A stretch of DNA of 64,000 nt from Sipunculus nudus (lineage: Eukaryota > Annelida > Sipuncula > Golfingiida > Sipunculidae), in the NCBI GenBank assembly GCA_026874595.1, contig CM049309.1, positions 26,975,033 to 27,039,032 on the forward strand. The letters run 5' to 3'. Position 1 is the stretch's first letter. Every line of letters begins with the position of its first letter. The position numbers and the translations under genes were made by a program. A model generated the notes under the pieces. The model ran no database searches. It was not told the origin of the DNA and worked only from the letters and a program-made list of their open reading frames with translations. Positions 1 through 11,286 of the stretch are shown piece after piece.

Positions 1-186
1 AGTAATTAATACATTCAACTGCCCCCCTTTACTGGGTAATGTATCAGTCTACATGATTTTCTTAAAAAAAATCTAGTGCATTATGCATATATTATTACAA
101 CAGCGTATGGTGTAGTGGATAATAGTCATTAATACTGCAATAATTTTGCAGCATACTTCGGTAATACCTCAGGAGGTGCAGCAAAA
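1..186. other. AT-rich sequence, no feature seen
   Basis: AT-rich sequence with no convincing reading frame. Loose CTGCA motifs near the right edge lead into the minisatellite that follows. Confidence 0.5.
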
Positions 187-467
187 CTGCAGTAAACCTC
201 AGATATACTGCAGTTCATCTGTTAATACAGTTGAAATCAAAGTGCATAATCCAAGTTGACTGCAGTAAAGTGTGGTATACTGCAGTAAAATGTAGCATAC
301 TGCAGTATGACTGCAGATTACTGTGGTATAGTGCAGGATTACTGCAGTCAGCTCTTTGAATACTGCACGTTTACAACAGTGAACTGTGTTATACTGCAGT
401 AAACTGTGGTATTCTGCAGAATTACTGTAGTAAACTGCAGAAATACTGCGGTATACTGCAGTATTTT
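187..467. repeat. degenerate CTGCAGTA minisatellite
   Basis: About ten CTGCAG words recur at irregular 10-30 base spacing, mostly as actgcagtaaactgtggtat-like units (for example near 260, 289, 300, 310, 396, 415, 436 and 457). The short minus-strand reading frame across it is a by-product of the repeat and not a gene. The function is unknown. Confidence 0.75.
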
Positions 468-1018
468 TTTTACCTGGGTGTTGTGTTTTTTTCCCTGTAC
501 ATATAAAAATCCTCACATTTGTACCTGACTATAAATTTTAAATGTGGTCAAGCGGCGATTGAAAACCTCTTTGATTAAAATATAATAATATATTTTCAGG
601 AAATCTACATATTATATAAAAAGAAGCCTGATTTAAATAGAAAATTTGAACTAAAAAAGTAATAAATTTCTATTTAAAACAAATAAATCTGATTGAAATA
701 AAATAATTCCCCTGTTTGTTTTTTAGTCACACCTTTAAAACAGTGGACAAGGAAACAACATTTCTTTGTTATACAGTGTTATATATCAAATAGGTAAGGT
801 ACAGTCTGGTTATAAATGTTCCAGCTATTTTGTGTTGAAGGTGAACAGAATCCATTCTTTTCCGATGCGAACGACAAAAATAGAATATTTTCTGTTTTTA
901 TGGTTTTTATATGATCATTCGGATTAGATGTGTATACACCAATATGACATATAGGCTTTTTTTTTTCTTTCGTATACAGCAATTTTTCTTTCGGACATAA
1001 ATTTCGTACGGACGCATC

Positions 1019-1022
<4 letters not shown>
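468..1022. other. AT-rich spacer
   Basis: AT-rich DNA with no recognisable gene, RNA or element. Confidence 0.5.

Positions 1023-1079
<57 letters not shown>
1023..1079. repeat. (TA)n microsatellite
   Basis: Uninterrupted TA dinucleotide run of about 57 bases. Translations of it into Tyr-Ile repeats are not genes. Confidence 0.97.
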
Positions 1080-1081
<2 letters not shown>

Positions 1082-1420
1082 TTAAAAACTACTTCAAGGC
1101 GAAAGCACGGCCGCTCCTGGTAAAATGATATTAAACATTTCGGGCAGTTAATAAACTGCATGAATTTATAACCTAAAACATACACAAACTTGTTTTACAT
1201 ACCTAATTTTTATAAGCATTCTTATATATACACAGAAATGTCTAGCGTTAATCTGACTGTTATGATATTGAACTGATCTTCAGTAATTCAATAACTGATA
1301 AATTAAGGCTTATTTTAAGAGTCCTTAAAATTACTAATTCAGTCATGTGCAAATCTCATGATTATATCATATTATATATGATTCAAAGGAATATTATTCG
1401 ATAAATGGAATTGTGTTTAC
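1080..1420. other. AT-rich spacer, possible intron
   Basis: No feature recognised. If the exon at 1421-1653 on the minus strand is real, this lies in the intron downstream of its donor. I searched it for the second half of the FLYWCH domain and found no convincing match. Confidence 0.4.
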
Positions 1421-1653
1421 CTCCAGTATTGTTTTCCACTGCGCTGAGCTCCCTTCCTGTAGGAGTAATCCAGGTAAAGCAGGTTGATTCTACGGCCTTT
1501 CTTTATGATTCGAGGACGAATCCGTTCCTCCTCATTCGAGTCCATTTGGTGATCTTGAAAGTTTTTGATGGGACGAGCGACTTGATCTGTTATCAGAATA
1601 CAAGCATAATGAGGAGATGTTGCACGATGAACCTTATAAAATGGGTGCCCCCC
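1421..1653 (-). CDS. candidate exon: N-terminal half of a FLYWCH zinc-finger domain
   Basis: The minus strand is open for the whole segment. It ends in residues that fit the first half of a FLYWCH domain: a basic Lys-Lys-Gly-Arg stretch, then LLYLDYSYR, then a Ser-Gly-Lys linker and a final Tyr-Trp-Arg. In FLYWCH domains the next residue is the first zinc-binding Cys. Here the reading stops exactly at an AG|GTAAAC splice donor (1415-1422), so the Cys would be in the next exon. A possible acceptor, caaag, lies just above 1653. FLYWCH domains occur in DNA-binding proteins and in MULE-type transposase-derived proteins. The plus strand is also open here, so coding on that strand cannot be excluded. 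The rest of the gene is not identified. Confidence 0.45.
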
Positions 1654-1959
1654 CTTTGATTTTGTTTTTAACACCTTAAGTCTTTGTTACTCGAGTTAGA
1701 ATCTGCTCAATCATGACTTCAGTCACAGTACTGGACAGCATAAAGAATTCTGAATCCCACATCAGAAGCTACAAACAATGTAGCCTACCTTTGATCCTTC
1801 TGGTCTGGTAATTAATCAAACGGTAGTCTTACGTTTGATTCTAATGTACTGTAGCGTATCACATATAACAACAGTATAATTGTTATAGACAGATATGTTT
1901 AATGTATTTTTATGCTATTTGTATAATATTCCCTGTATACTGTTCAAAATTTACTTTTT
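1654..1959. other. spacer
   Basis: No feature recognised. Confidence 0.4.
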
Positions 1960-2226
1960 ATATTTTCTCTCTTTCTTAACTTTCCTCCCTATTTCTTTAT
2001 AACTCTCTCCTTTCATCTTTCTTTTTCTCTTATTTTACCTTATTTATTTTTTTTCCCTTTTCTCCTTTCTTTTGACCCGATTCTTTAGTTCTCTCCTTTG
2101 TATTTACCTATTTTTTAATAGTTTTATTTACATCTCTCCTTTTCTCTTTTTATTTTTCTTCCCCCATTCACTTTCTTTTTTTGTATATGTTTTTCTTCTT
2201 TCTACCTTCCATTCTACCCCCCCCCC
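1960..2226. repeat. polypyrimidine tract
   Basis: Almost pure C/T on the plus strand, ending in a run of about 11 C near 2217-2227. A similar tract lies at 4850-5290, and both sit upstream of a family A repeat. Small Phe/Leu/Ser-rich frames here are compositional. Confidence 0.8.
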
Positions 2227-2267
2227 CTCAATCACACATTCTCTTCATTTTAGGGCTAATGATTTTT

Positions 2268-3060
2268 AGCGAACCTGTGAGCTTATGCGATGGTGTGGCG
2301 TCGTCCGTCGTCTGTACGTTAACCCATACTATCTTATAAAACGGCTGGAGTTAGCATCACCAAATTTTATGTAAAAAATTAGTCATAAAAAAACTCTATC
2401 GGATTTTGCTTATTTTTTGGCTAACTGCATTTTCTTGGATTTTATAGGGAAAAAGCTAAAAAAAAACTTCAAAAATCTTCTTCTCTGAAACAGCCAAATT
2501 GTCCAATATTTCACAGAAATGATTCCTGGAACAATCTCTCTCAAGTTTGTTCGAATGGTTTGAGTTTGGTGATTTTTGGCCAAGTTACACGAAGTTGAAC
2601 CTAGTCATCTGTCCAAAAAGCATACTAAAATTACAGTCTCAGAAACGGCTGGAGCTATCATCACCAAATATTATGCCAATGTTGGTCACATGAGTCATAT
2701 CTGAAATTGAGGTATTGGTGGTGCCACCTGCAACGGCCTTTTTTGTACTTGGGTCATCAGTGCGCGTATCATACTGAGGGCTACAACAAACTTATTCTCT
2801 GAAACTATAATGCCAAATTGTTTAATATCGCGCAGAAATGATCCTAGGGTAGTGCTTTTTTTGAAGTTCATATGGTCTTTGTTTAGTGACATTTTGGCTG
2901 AGTTATGGGAACTGAATTTAGTCATATTTTAGCTCAGTGGCTACAAAGATCTCCTCAAAAACCACTGCGCCAAATTCTTAAATCTCACACATTAATTATC
3001 CTTAGATGTTGATAATTCAAGTTTGTTCAAATACTTACATTAAAGAATTACTGTAAAAAT
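2268..3060 (+). repeat. dispersed repeat family A, copy 1 (5' part)
   Basis: Opens with gcgaacctgtgagcttatg followed by cgtcgtccgtcgtctg. It continues with an internally repeating text: 'aaaacggctggagctagcatcaccaaatttt', 'cttctctgaaac...ggccaaattgtttaatat', 'ggtggtgccacctgcaac'. The same opening and order recur at 5608 and 58885 in the same orientation, with many substitutions. No protein is encoded. It looks like an old, non-coding dispersed repeat. Confidence 0.8.
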
Positions 3061-3310
3061 AGTTTTCTTATGGTTAATGGGAACCTTTAGAACTGAAAAT
3101 AATTATACATTATTATATCAAATATATCTTTACATTAACATTACAGACAATATCTGGCAAAGATTTTGTTCTATCTCCTTAAAACAATAACAATTTCAAC
3201 ATTTTTCTTTATATAAGTATGTATAAATTTACGTTTAAAAAAAAAGTTTAAACTATCTTTATTACTTGCTGAATATATTCACACAAACATAATAGTTATG
3301 AAAGAATTAC
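3061..3310. other. AT-rich spacer
   Basis: No feature recognised. Confidence 0.4.
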
Positions 3311-3395
3311 CTCTCCTCCATCTACAATCCCATATTAGCATTGCATTCTCCAAACAGTGAAGGCAGTATCCTGTAGGCAAATAGGAGCTTTGTTT
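3311..3395 (-). CDS. candidate short exon, product unknown
   Basis: On the minus strand an open segment lies between a tgcag acceptor (3396-3400) and a gtaatt donor (3305-3310). It could be an internal exon open in one frame. Joined after the exon at 3650-3797 it would instead end at a stop codon, making it a last exon. No family is recognised. Splice signals and open frame are the only support. Confidence 0.25.
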
Positions 3396-3413
3396 CTGCA
3401 AATACACATACAA

Positions 3414-3415
<2 letters not shown>

Positions 3416-3461
<46 letters not shown>
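3416..3461. repeat. (AT)n microsatellite
   Basis: Pure AT dinucleotide run of about 45 bases. Confidence 0.97.
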
Positions 3462-3463
<2 letters not shown>

Positions 3464-3649
3464 CAGCCAGCCAAAAAAATTATTAGAATAAAAAGAATGG
3501 AGAGAATGAGAAACTGGCAGGGGAATTTAGGTCAGCATCACTGCTAATGTTCAATATGTTAGATACTTGTTTCACAGATTATTCAAACTCATCAGCTTAT
3601 TCAAATTGCCATGGTCTTTACAAAAGAATATGATCAAAGTCAAACTTAC

Positions 3650-3797
3650 CTTGGTGTGCCTTTTCTACAATGTTCTTTGCTAGGAATGTACCCTGCAACT
3701 GCTTGCCAGTGTAGTTGTGCACCTTGCACATCTTGCTTTGTACTTTGTTCACAGCTCTAAGTTTGGTAAGTCGTGGATGATTTTCTCCATCTTTCCT
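3650..3797 (-). CDS. candidate exon, product unknown
   Basis: On the minus strand an attag acceptor precedes an open stretch of about 49 codons ending at a strong donor, CAAG|GTAAGT. The predicted peptide is basic and hydrophilic (includes KVQSKMCKVHNYTGKQLQ) and looks protein-like rather than low-complexity. I do not recognise the family. It may belong with the segment at 3311-3395, but the phase of that join gives an early stop. It could also be a chance open frame. Confidence 0.3.
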
Positions 3798-4849
3798 CTA
3801 ATCATTGATGCATGTATGGCTCTCTGAACACCTGCACAAGTAGAACAAAATCTAGGAGTATATAAAAACAGAACTGATAAACCTGTAACCAACGAAAGAC
3901 AAGTCTCAGCACCAGGCATATTAATAATATTTACAAAGTAAGTGCAGGTATATACATTAATAAACAAAAGTGCTATAATGCATATAAAAATTGTAAATAT
4001 TGGATCAACAAATGTTTTTACTCAGTATATAAACAGGAAGATGCAAAAACAGCATCACATCTGTATGTAGATTTATAAAGAGGAAGCAATATATATGCAG
4101 TACAGCCTTGATATTACTAAATTATGTAACATTTGTAATTGCATTTACATATACTAGCTTTTATAATATAACGAGGGCTACAGGCATAATGCAGACCTGT
4201 GTATTCTTTCCCGGTTCCTTGATGATACACTTGATCATTATTTGAAAAATTATTTTTAAGGTGTGACAAGTACATGTATAAAGCAAGTTCTACCAATTTT
4301 GAATCTTAGTACAAGTATAAATGCGCTCAGTCTGAAAAAATCATGCATACAAGACTTCATTCATGTTAAAGTCAGATAAATGCCTCGAAAGAGTTTAAAC
4401 AGTAATAGGAAACCTCTGTGCGGCTGATTAACTAATTGACTGGTTGCCCGTGTGGGCTCCGAGGAGGCAGGTTTCCCTCCTTTGATGCGCTTTTTCTGGT
4501 AATTGGTTTGTCTACATCAAACAATAGTTGTTTAATATTGTGAACTAACTTGTTCATTTATTAGATGGACCGATATTATGCTGTATTCTGTGGTACACTC
4601 TTTGCCAAAACAATATGGCAGCTATTTACTATCAAAGTCAAGCATAACTTTTGTAGAAAAATACCAACATTTCAAAAAGATATAAGACAAAATATTAGAC
4701 GAAAATTTCATAATAGAAAAGAACATCGTTAAACGATATCTAGACCAGTTGGTCCAATATGTCCAGTGAAATAAATAAATAACCATTCGAAAATATAAAG
4801 TTGCATTTTCATTATTGATTTAGTGTAATTTGGTTAATTTAGTATTGTA
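3798..4849. other. AT-rich region without recognisable features
   Basis: No coding, RNA or transposon signal that I can support. A short GC-richer patch near 4420-4490 was examined and has no tRNA boxes. Confidence 0.4.
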
Positions 4850-5290
4850 TTCTTTATTAAGTTTCCCTCTCTTTCTCTTTTTCTCTTTCATTCCGATTAA
4901 TAATTCCCTTTCCCTAGTTATCGTTCTCTCTTTCGCTCTGTCTGTCTCTCTCCTCGGTTGATTGACCATACACCTGACAAATTTTCTTAATTTTTTCTTT
5001 CTTTCTCTTTTAATAACATCTTTTTCCATGTTTGTGTTTTCCTTGTTTCTGCTTCTTCTGTTTTTTTTACTGTTTTTACAGCTTACTCTTTCTTATTTTC
5101 ACGCTCTTTTCTCCCCTTTTGTCAATCTGCCTTTCTGTCTTTCTATCTCCCTTTCTTTCTCTTTTTCTCTTTCTTTTCAAGTCACTCTCTCCTGTTAAAT
5201 TTGTCTATCCATAAATATTCTTTTCCTTCCTCCGTTCTTTCTTTCATTCCTTTTCTTGTTTTCGTTTTCTATGATTCTTTCTGTCAACCT
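4850..5290. repeat. polypyrimidine tract
   Basis: Long C/T-biased tract (ctttct and ctctct words) with only scattered purines. Both plus-strand frames are open simply because of this composition. Such tracts can form triplex DNA; that is an inference from composition only. Confidence 0.75.
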
Positions 5291-5517
5291 TTCTATCCGA
5301 CTTTTGTTATTAGTTTTATGGGTGGTTGATTGTGGATCTGCTTAATGAGCGGAGGCCTAGTGACTGAGAACTCAATGGTTGTTATTAAAACAACATTAAT
5401 CTCATCAATGGGTCAACAAAGAAGTGAAATAACCTTTGATCACAAACCAAAGGGAATTGGGACAGTACCAGTAATATTAATTGTTTTATATTAAATTTAT
5501 ATAAAACAATAAACTTG

Positions 5518-5518
<1 letters not shown>

Positions 5519-5565
<47 letters not shown>
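5519..5565. repeat. (TA)n microsatellite
   Basis: Pure TA dinucleotide run of about 46 bases. Confidence 0.97.
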
Positions 5566-5568
<3 letters not shown>

Positions 5569-7227
5569 AATTAATACATATGAACACTAGTATAATAGTT
5601 CATTTTTAGCGAACCTGTGAGCTTATGCGATGGTGCGGCGTCGTCCGTCGTGCGTCGTCTGTCGTGCGTCGTCTGTACGTTAACCATAGCTATCTCAAAA
5701 ACGGCAGAAGCTAGCATCACCAAATTTTTTGCAAATAATCAGTCATCCAAAAACTATATCGGATTTTGTTTATTTTTTTTCTAACTGCATTTTCTTAGAT
5801 TCTATAGGGAAAAAGCTAAAAAAACTTTAAAAATCTTCTTCTCCGAAACTGTCCAGCCAAATTGTCCAATATTTCACAGAAATGATCTCTGGAATAATCT
5901 TTCTCAAGTTTGTTCGAATGGTTCCAGTTCGGAGATTTTTGGCCGAGATACAGGAAGTTGAACTTTGTTAACTGTGAAAAAAGCATATTAAAATTTAAAT
6001 CTCAGAAACGGCTGTAGCTATCATTACCAAATTTTATACCAATGTTGGTCACATAGGTCATATCTGAAATTGAGGTATTGGTGGCGCCACCTGCATCGGC
6101 CTTTTTTTGTACAGGGTCATCAGTGCCTGTATCACACTGAGGGCTACAAAAAACTTCTTCTCTGAAACCATATGGCCAAAATGTTTAATATCGCACAGAA
6201 ATGATCCTAGGGTAGTGCTTTCTGAAGTTTGTTCAAATGGTCTCTTTTCAGTGACTTTTGACTAAGTTCTGGGAAGCTGAATTTAGTCATATGCCATAAC
6301 TGTGAAAAAAAAGCTCAGTGGCTACAAAGATCTTCTTCTTAAAAACCACTGGGCCAAATTCTTAAATCTCACAAATTAATTATCCTCAGATGTTGATAAT
6401 TGAAGTTTGTTCAAATGGTTTTGGTTCAGTGCTTTTTGGCTAAGTTACGGGAAGCTGAACTTAGCCAGTTTGCTGTATTGTCCTATATGAGTTATAAACC
6501 TGCGAAACATTTTTCGACTGATGCCACTGAAGCCAGTTTGTTAAATATTTAACAAGAATAATTCCTACAATAATTCTTATAATAATTGTTATTAATGGTT
6601 CCACATGAATGATTTTTTTGCTGAATTATAAAGATTGAATTGAGTCATTTACCATATATGTTAGCTGTGTGATGCTGTTACATCTAGCCTGGCACCAATT
6701 TATCAGCATCTATTACATCATGTCACTAGACATTTAGATTTTAGGTTATCTTTGGTTAATATTGACAAGACAGTTTTTTTAAAAGCTTTTAAAAAATTTA
6801 GATTTTCTGATTTAAGTTATTCATCATACCAGGCAATGTTACAATCATGGATATTCAGCTCTCTGTGGCTATATAAAGACAACTGTACGTGGATTATGAA
6901 TTATTGGTATCCCTTCTCAACTTAATTCAAGAATTTGCCATCAATGAGATATATCTGTATTTTAATTTTGCATTCAGTATGCATCCGTAATAATTTTACA
7001 TATATTCCTGATTTCTTTTTTATAAAAAGTCAGCTGAAAAGCATTTTGTATTGGGAAAATAAATTTCAAAGTTATTTCAAGTAGGGACCACCTTTGTGTT
7101 CAGATGGCAGCACTTGGTTTACCATTGGCAGATTGCAAGTGCCTTGATGTTTGCCAATAGCCAAGATGATGTCAGCTCTATAAATAGTTTTGGCACAGTG
7201 CCAGGATTGGAAAACGTGCAGCCAGGT

Positions 7228-7445
7228 ATAGGTCAAGAGTTCACTCAGTGCAGTAGCTGCATTCTATTTATAGCTTTGGCAGACTGCTCACTGCATCATA
7301 TTGTGCAGCCTGAATCTATTTATAGCTTTGACTGCCAACTGTGTCAGATTATGCAACAGGTTAAGAGTTCACTCAGTGCAGCCAGGTACAGGTCAAAAGT
7401 TCACTCAGTCTAGCCAGGTGCAGGTCAAGAGTTCACTCAGTGCAG
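7228..7445 (+). repeat. short local repeats (ttcactcagtgcag)
   Basis: The phrase 'gttcactcagtgcag' or close variants occur four times (near 7237, 7366, 7395 and 7430), with 'gccaggtacaggtcaa' variants between them. This is a small tandem expansion inside family A copy 2. Confidence 0.6.
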
Positions 7446-7595
7446 TAGCTTGAGGCAGCAATTTGTCACAGGTCACTCGGGGGCAACTGCCTTACTCACC
7501 TAAGCCTTGTCAGCCCAGTGCATCAAACTCTGGGGGAGTTTGATGTAATGGACTGATATTTTTACCTGTCTATGCGTCTTTGATGGTATTCTCAT

Positions 7596-7880
7596 TTACA
7601 AGACAGGTGGTGCCACGTACATTGACTTTTGCACAATGTATGTGCCTGCTTATTTCTACAGAGGAATCTGATATATCAGCCTGTAATTGCGCATATTTAT
7701 ACATATCGAATAGCTTTGTCGTATACAAGACTGGTGGTGCCACCTACAATAATTTTTGCATAATGTGTGTCCCTGATTATTTCATAAGAGGGGTTTGATA
7801 TATCAGTCTGAAAATTGGCATATGTGTATGTCCGACAGCTTCGAAGTATACAAGACTGGTGGTGCCAGCTACAATCATTT
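7596..7880 (+). repeat. about 128 bp tandem monomers, 'acaagactggtggtgcca'
   Basis: Three monomers with starts near 7600, 7730 and 7856 each contain acaagactggtggtgccacc followed by tacaat and a downstream ttgatatatcagtctg-like segment. Monomers of the same type form the arrays at 59760-60210 and 60880-61140. Confidence 0.75.
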
Positions 7881-8045
7881 TTGTGTTGTGTGCACCCATG
7901 CCAGAATTTCAGCAGTGATGTTTGTGTAATTGTTTCTTATTCAAAATGTTTAGTACTTGCATTGTTCATATACATGAAAAGTAATGGTCCAGCATTGAAG
8001 CATTATACCTGGTGTATTTCCCAATGCACAGGTTCGCATTAGGCC

Positions 8046-8517
8046 TGTAGGCCTTGTTGTTTATTTCACTTTGTTAAATTTCCATTAAGGAAAATGTCTA
8101 CCGCAACAAGGAATAATTTATCAAACAAACTATTCATGTATTCAGGTAATATGTAGATTGTACACCATTACTAATTATATGGGTATAAATTGTTCTTTTT
8201 TAAATAAACGGATTGAGAATATAGTGTCGTCCAGAAACGGAGATTTGTCGCCAATAACTATTATACACAATGCACCGAACGGCAGTTTAAACACGCAAAC
8301 ACACACATGTACAAAAACACCTGTACAATTGTAGAAGAATCTTTATTGTTACAATTTGTATATTTTTTTCCGCCTTCGACCCCGGGAATCCGTTTGGTCA
8401 AAAGCAGGTTTGTCGGGCGTGTCGTCCAACAAGGTCGGCTGTGAGTCAGGAGCCGATTGTTACTATGCCCAAAAGTGTTTGAAATTGACTAGATTTTGCA
8501 AAAAATACTCAAACATT
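8046..8517. other. spacer
   Basis: No gene or element recognised. Confidence 0.4.
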
Positions 8518-8525
8518 TTCATTTA

Positions 8526-8873
8526 AGGAAGTAGCTAAACAGACGGCAGGGTTAATTGACCTTGCCAGTAGTCTAGTCCACAAGCTATACTGCTGGCAAT
8601 TGAATGCATGCTCTTACACCACATGCACCCAGTTAAAGCTGTTGAGCCTAATGTGTTGTGAGATGATGCAAGAAATATCCACACCAAATGCTAATTCTTA
8701 CATATAGACCAGCAAAATATCTAATTTTGTAAGTCAGAACTTTATTGTCGGCTCATTGTCAAATTAATAATGGACATTACTGCGTGTCACACTGAAATCA
8801 GGTCAATTTCCATGTCGGCTGTTTAGCCTTTGGTTTAAACTGACGGCACCCTGCCGGCTGTTTAGTAACTTCC
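8526..8873. mobile_element. 348 bp MITE, hAT-like by its 8 bp target duplication
   Basis: Imperfect terminal inverted repeats of about 27 bases: GGAAGTAGCTAAACAGACGG at the left, and the reverse complement of the right end reads GGAAGTTACTAAACAGCCGG. Both are directly flanked by the 8-base repeat TTCATTTA (8518-8525 and 8874-8881). No transposase frame is present, so it is a non-autonomous element. An 8 bp duplication is typical of hAT elements, but the terminal bases are not the classical CAGGG, so the superfamily is an inference. Confidence 0.75.
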
Positions 8874-8949
8874 TTCATTTAATGGTAGTTGGCCCATAAT
8901 CATCCATACTTTAACTCCCTTATTATAAGTTCATGTACTCACTTAAATT

Positions 8950-9027
8950 GTCGTCTATTCAGAATGTCTTCCATTCGGAATGTCGTCACGGCCGAAGTCG
9001 TCTATACCGAAGTCGTTCAGTTCGAAT
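8950..9027 (+). repeat. 16 bp minisatellite, five copies
   Basis: Five units of 16, 16, 15, 15 and 16 bases follow one another, each starting gtcgtc or gtctt and ending in gaat or cgaa (for example gtcgtctattcagaat). The array is GC-richer than its surroundings. Confidence 0.8.
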
Positions 9028-9836
9028 GCCTCTCTTTCGTTATTTTCGGTGTATTTTCAGGTTCTTGCCTACACTTTTCCACATGTTTTGCATCCATTTT
9101 AATTTTATTTGAAGTCAAGTGTCCACGTGACTTAACTATAAAAACAGCATATTTTATATTCACTGCATAAAAGAGTATCATTTACAATTCTGTTTACCGC
9201 CTTTTGCCTATTAAATTCCATATACGATAATATCTATTTCCCGGAGAATTCAACAATAACATCACATCGTTAATTTCAGGTCAAACATGAATCAAATATG
9301 TAAGTAAATGAACCACAGTGTGATATTCTATTAACAAAGTAACATGTTCAACGAAGGTAATAAGTGATCTTATTTTGTTAAATTCATATGAGCACATAGT
9401 CAGGGGGTCAAAGCAAGTGATTTTGAAAAAGAAATTGCTCGGGCTGATATAAAATTTTCACTTTATTTTTTGTAGAGGTAGACATCTTCGGAATCAGAAA
9501 ACCAATGTTGGCAATCAGGACACTGTTGCACAACTTTGCAAGGAGCATTTTTTGTACGAGCTGAATACATTTTTGTGATCAGCCCAAATTAGCATTTGTT
9601 GCTAAGGTGTAAGACAGATATGTAGCAATGCCTTTTGTACCCCTATCCCCATATTCATGAAAATGATCGCTAAAACAGGGAACAAATGAAAACATGGAAC
9701 TTTACTTTCAAATACACTCATACGAAACTTCTTATATTTGTAAGCATAAAAATTACTAATCAACAAATCAGAATCACTGTACCAAGATCAGTTTTCCCTT
9801 CTAGGTTGATTTAAATACAACTAAATCTGAACGGAG
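9028..9836. other. AT-rich spacer
   Basis: No feature recognised. Confidence 0.4.
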
Positions 9837-10300
9837 ATGTGCTAAAATCATATAACGAATAAAAAAAAAAACTAGACCGTGGTTCATGTTTAAACTGTTT
9901 ATGGTGTCTCATACATGACTTCACTTGAACTTATAAAGTAAGAGCTGTTCTGTGTTAAGAGTATTCTTTATGCACCCTTTCCCCTTAATTAGAAGGTAGC
10001 CAACAAAACAGGAAATCGGAATTGACACCATATAAAGTTGAAGCCCTACATATATCTAAAATGTGCTAAAATCATCCAATGAATGGGAAAAAAAACCAAC
10101 TAGAACGTGGTTCATGTTTAAACTGTTTATGTTATCTCCAACATGACTTAACCTGAACTAATAAAGTAAGAGGTTTTCTGTTTTAAGAGTATCCTTGATG
10201 CACCCTTTCCCCTTATTTAGAAGGTAGCCAATAAAACAGGAATGTACAAATCAGTATTGACACCATACAAATTTGTTGAAGACCTAAATATATCTTCAAC
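9837..10300 (+). repeat. two-copy tandem duplication, about 222 bp unit
   Basis: The block beginning atgtgctaaaatcat at 9837 is repeated from about 10061. Shared landmarks in the same order are gtggttcatgtttaaactg, 'ataaagtaagag', 'tgcaccctttcccctta' and 'agaaggtagccaa'. By eye the copies are roughly 85% identical, with small indels. No coding content. Confidence 0.85.
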
Positions 10301-11286
10301 AAAAATAAAACCAGAAAATAACATGTACCTTTTAACATAAAAAAGAATTCAAGTAGCAAAGTAAACGTACTCGGCCATAACAATGTTCATCTACTTCGCC
10401 ATTTGTAAATTGCTGTTGTCAATGGATCATATGCTGTTCAGAAAGGACAGTTATCATGTTTCATCATCAAAAGATTAGTCACCGGACACTATTCTTCCAC
10501 ACACCCATTTCCCCAATAGTACATGTAGGGGACCTTTGAAAAAGGCCATATTTAAGGAGATAGTGGCACCAAAATTTATACAAAGGATAACTGGTATGAA
10601 AATTGTTGTATGGGTCTCCAGTTCAAGAATCTGCCTGATGCCAGTGTCAAAAGTGAGGGCGTGTTTGGTAAATCGCATATGTTTGGGCACAGAAATAGAC
10701 ATCTGAACTGTCACAGATAAGGGGGGAGGGGTCACTTAAATTTCTCTAACTTACTTAATGTTCAACGTATTCACTTCAAATGGCCCTCTATGTATTGCCA
10801 AATAAATTCCCTAAACCAGAATGAAGAGACCGATTGATTAATTATGTACATTTATTTGGCAGGGCAATTGATGTGGGAGCTAATTGGTTAATAACAAAAA
10901 CCGTTTTTGCTGTGTTTTTAGACTCGTCTTAGTTTTAATTCAGGACCGATTCAGAAAATATATATAGGTAATCTTGGGATATCTTTTAACTTGAAGAGCG
11001 CAAACTTCTTCCAATGCAAAACAACCCACTGGATCCGTAATGCGCTTTTCGCACGAATATTAAATGATTTTTTTTAAATATTTCTATCCCGCAAATCAGT
11101 TCAGTCTGTTTTATGCATGGTCTTGATGAGGAAGCTACTAAGAAGGGGAACAGAAATCCAGCGCCAACCCATGCGATTTTTCAGTGATATACATCCCAGA
11201 TGAACCTGTTTGAAAATAATCGGCTTCGAGGGTTAACTGATATATACATTTGATTAATATCAATAATAAGCAAACAGACCAAAAAA
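10301..11286. other. spacer without recognisable features
   Basis: An 86-codon minus-strand frame at 10475-10735 has no family resemblance or splice context and is not called. Nothing else is visible. Confidence 0.4.

Larger units (their letters stand above)
5608..8045 (+). repeat. dispersed repeat family A, copy 2 (about 2.4 kb)
   Basis: The leader gcgaacctgtgagcttatg at 5608 is followed by about 1 kb closely similar to 2268-3060 and then a tandem section (7596-7880). The copy at 58885-61190 shows the same architecture. It includes an exact 12-base palindrome GGTGGCGCCACC at 6080-6091. The middle part (6640-7560) is less clearly shared and has a locally repeated 'aagagttcactcagtgcag' text at about 7228-7445. 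No stop-free gene is visible. Confidence 0.75.

Noticed and set aside
907-1185. Tyr-Ile repeat peptide and similar frames at 5385 and 30332
   Set aside because: Translations of (TA)n microsatellites.
4962-5198. Hydrophobic frames that look like membrane proteins, also at 2072-2269
   Set aside because: They are the product of C/T-only composition, giving Phe, Leu and Ser.
10475-10735. Possible 86-codon minus-strand exon
   Set aside because: No clear splice context and no family resemblance.
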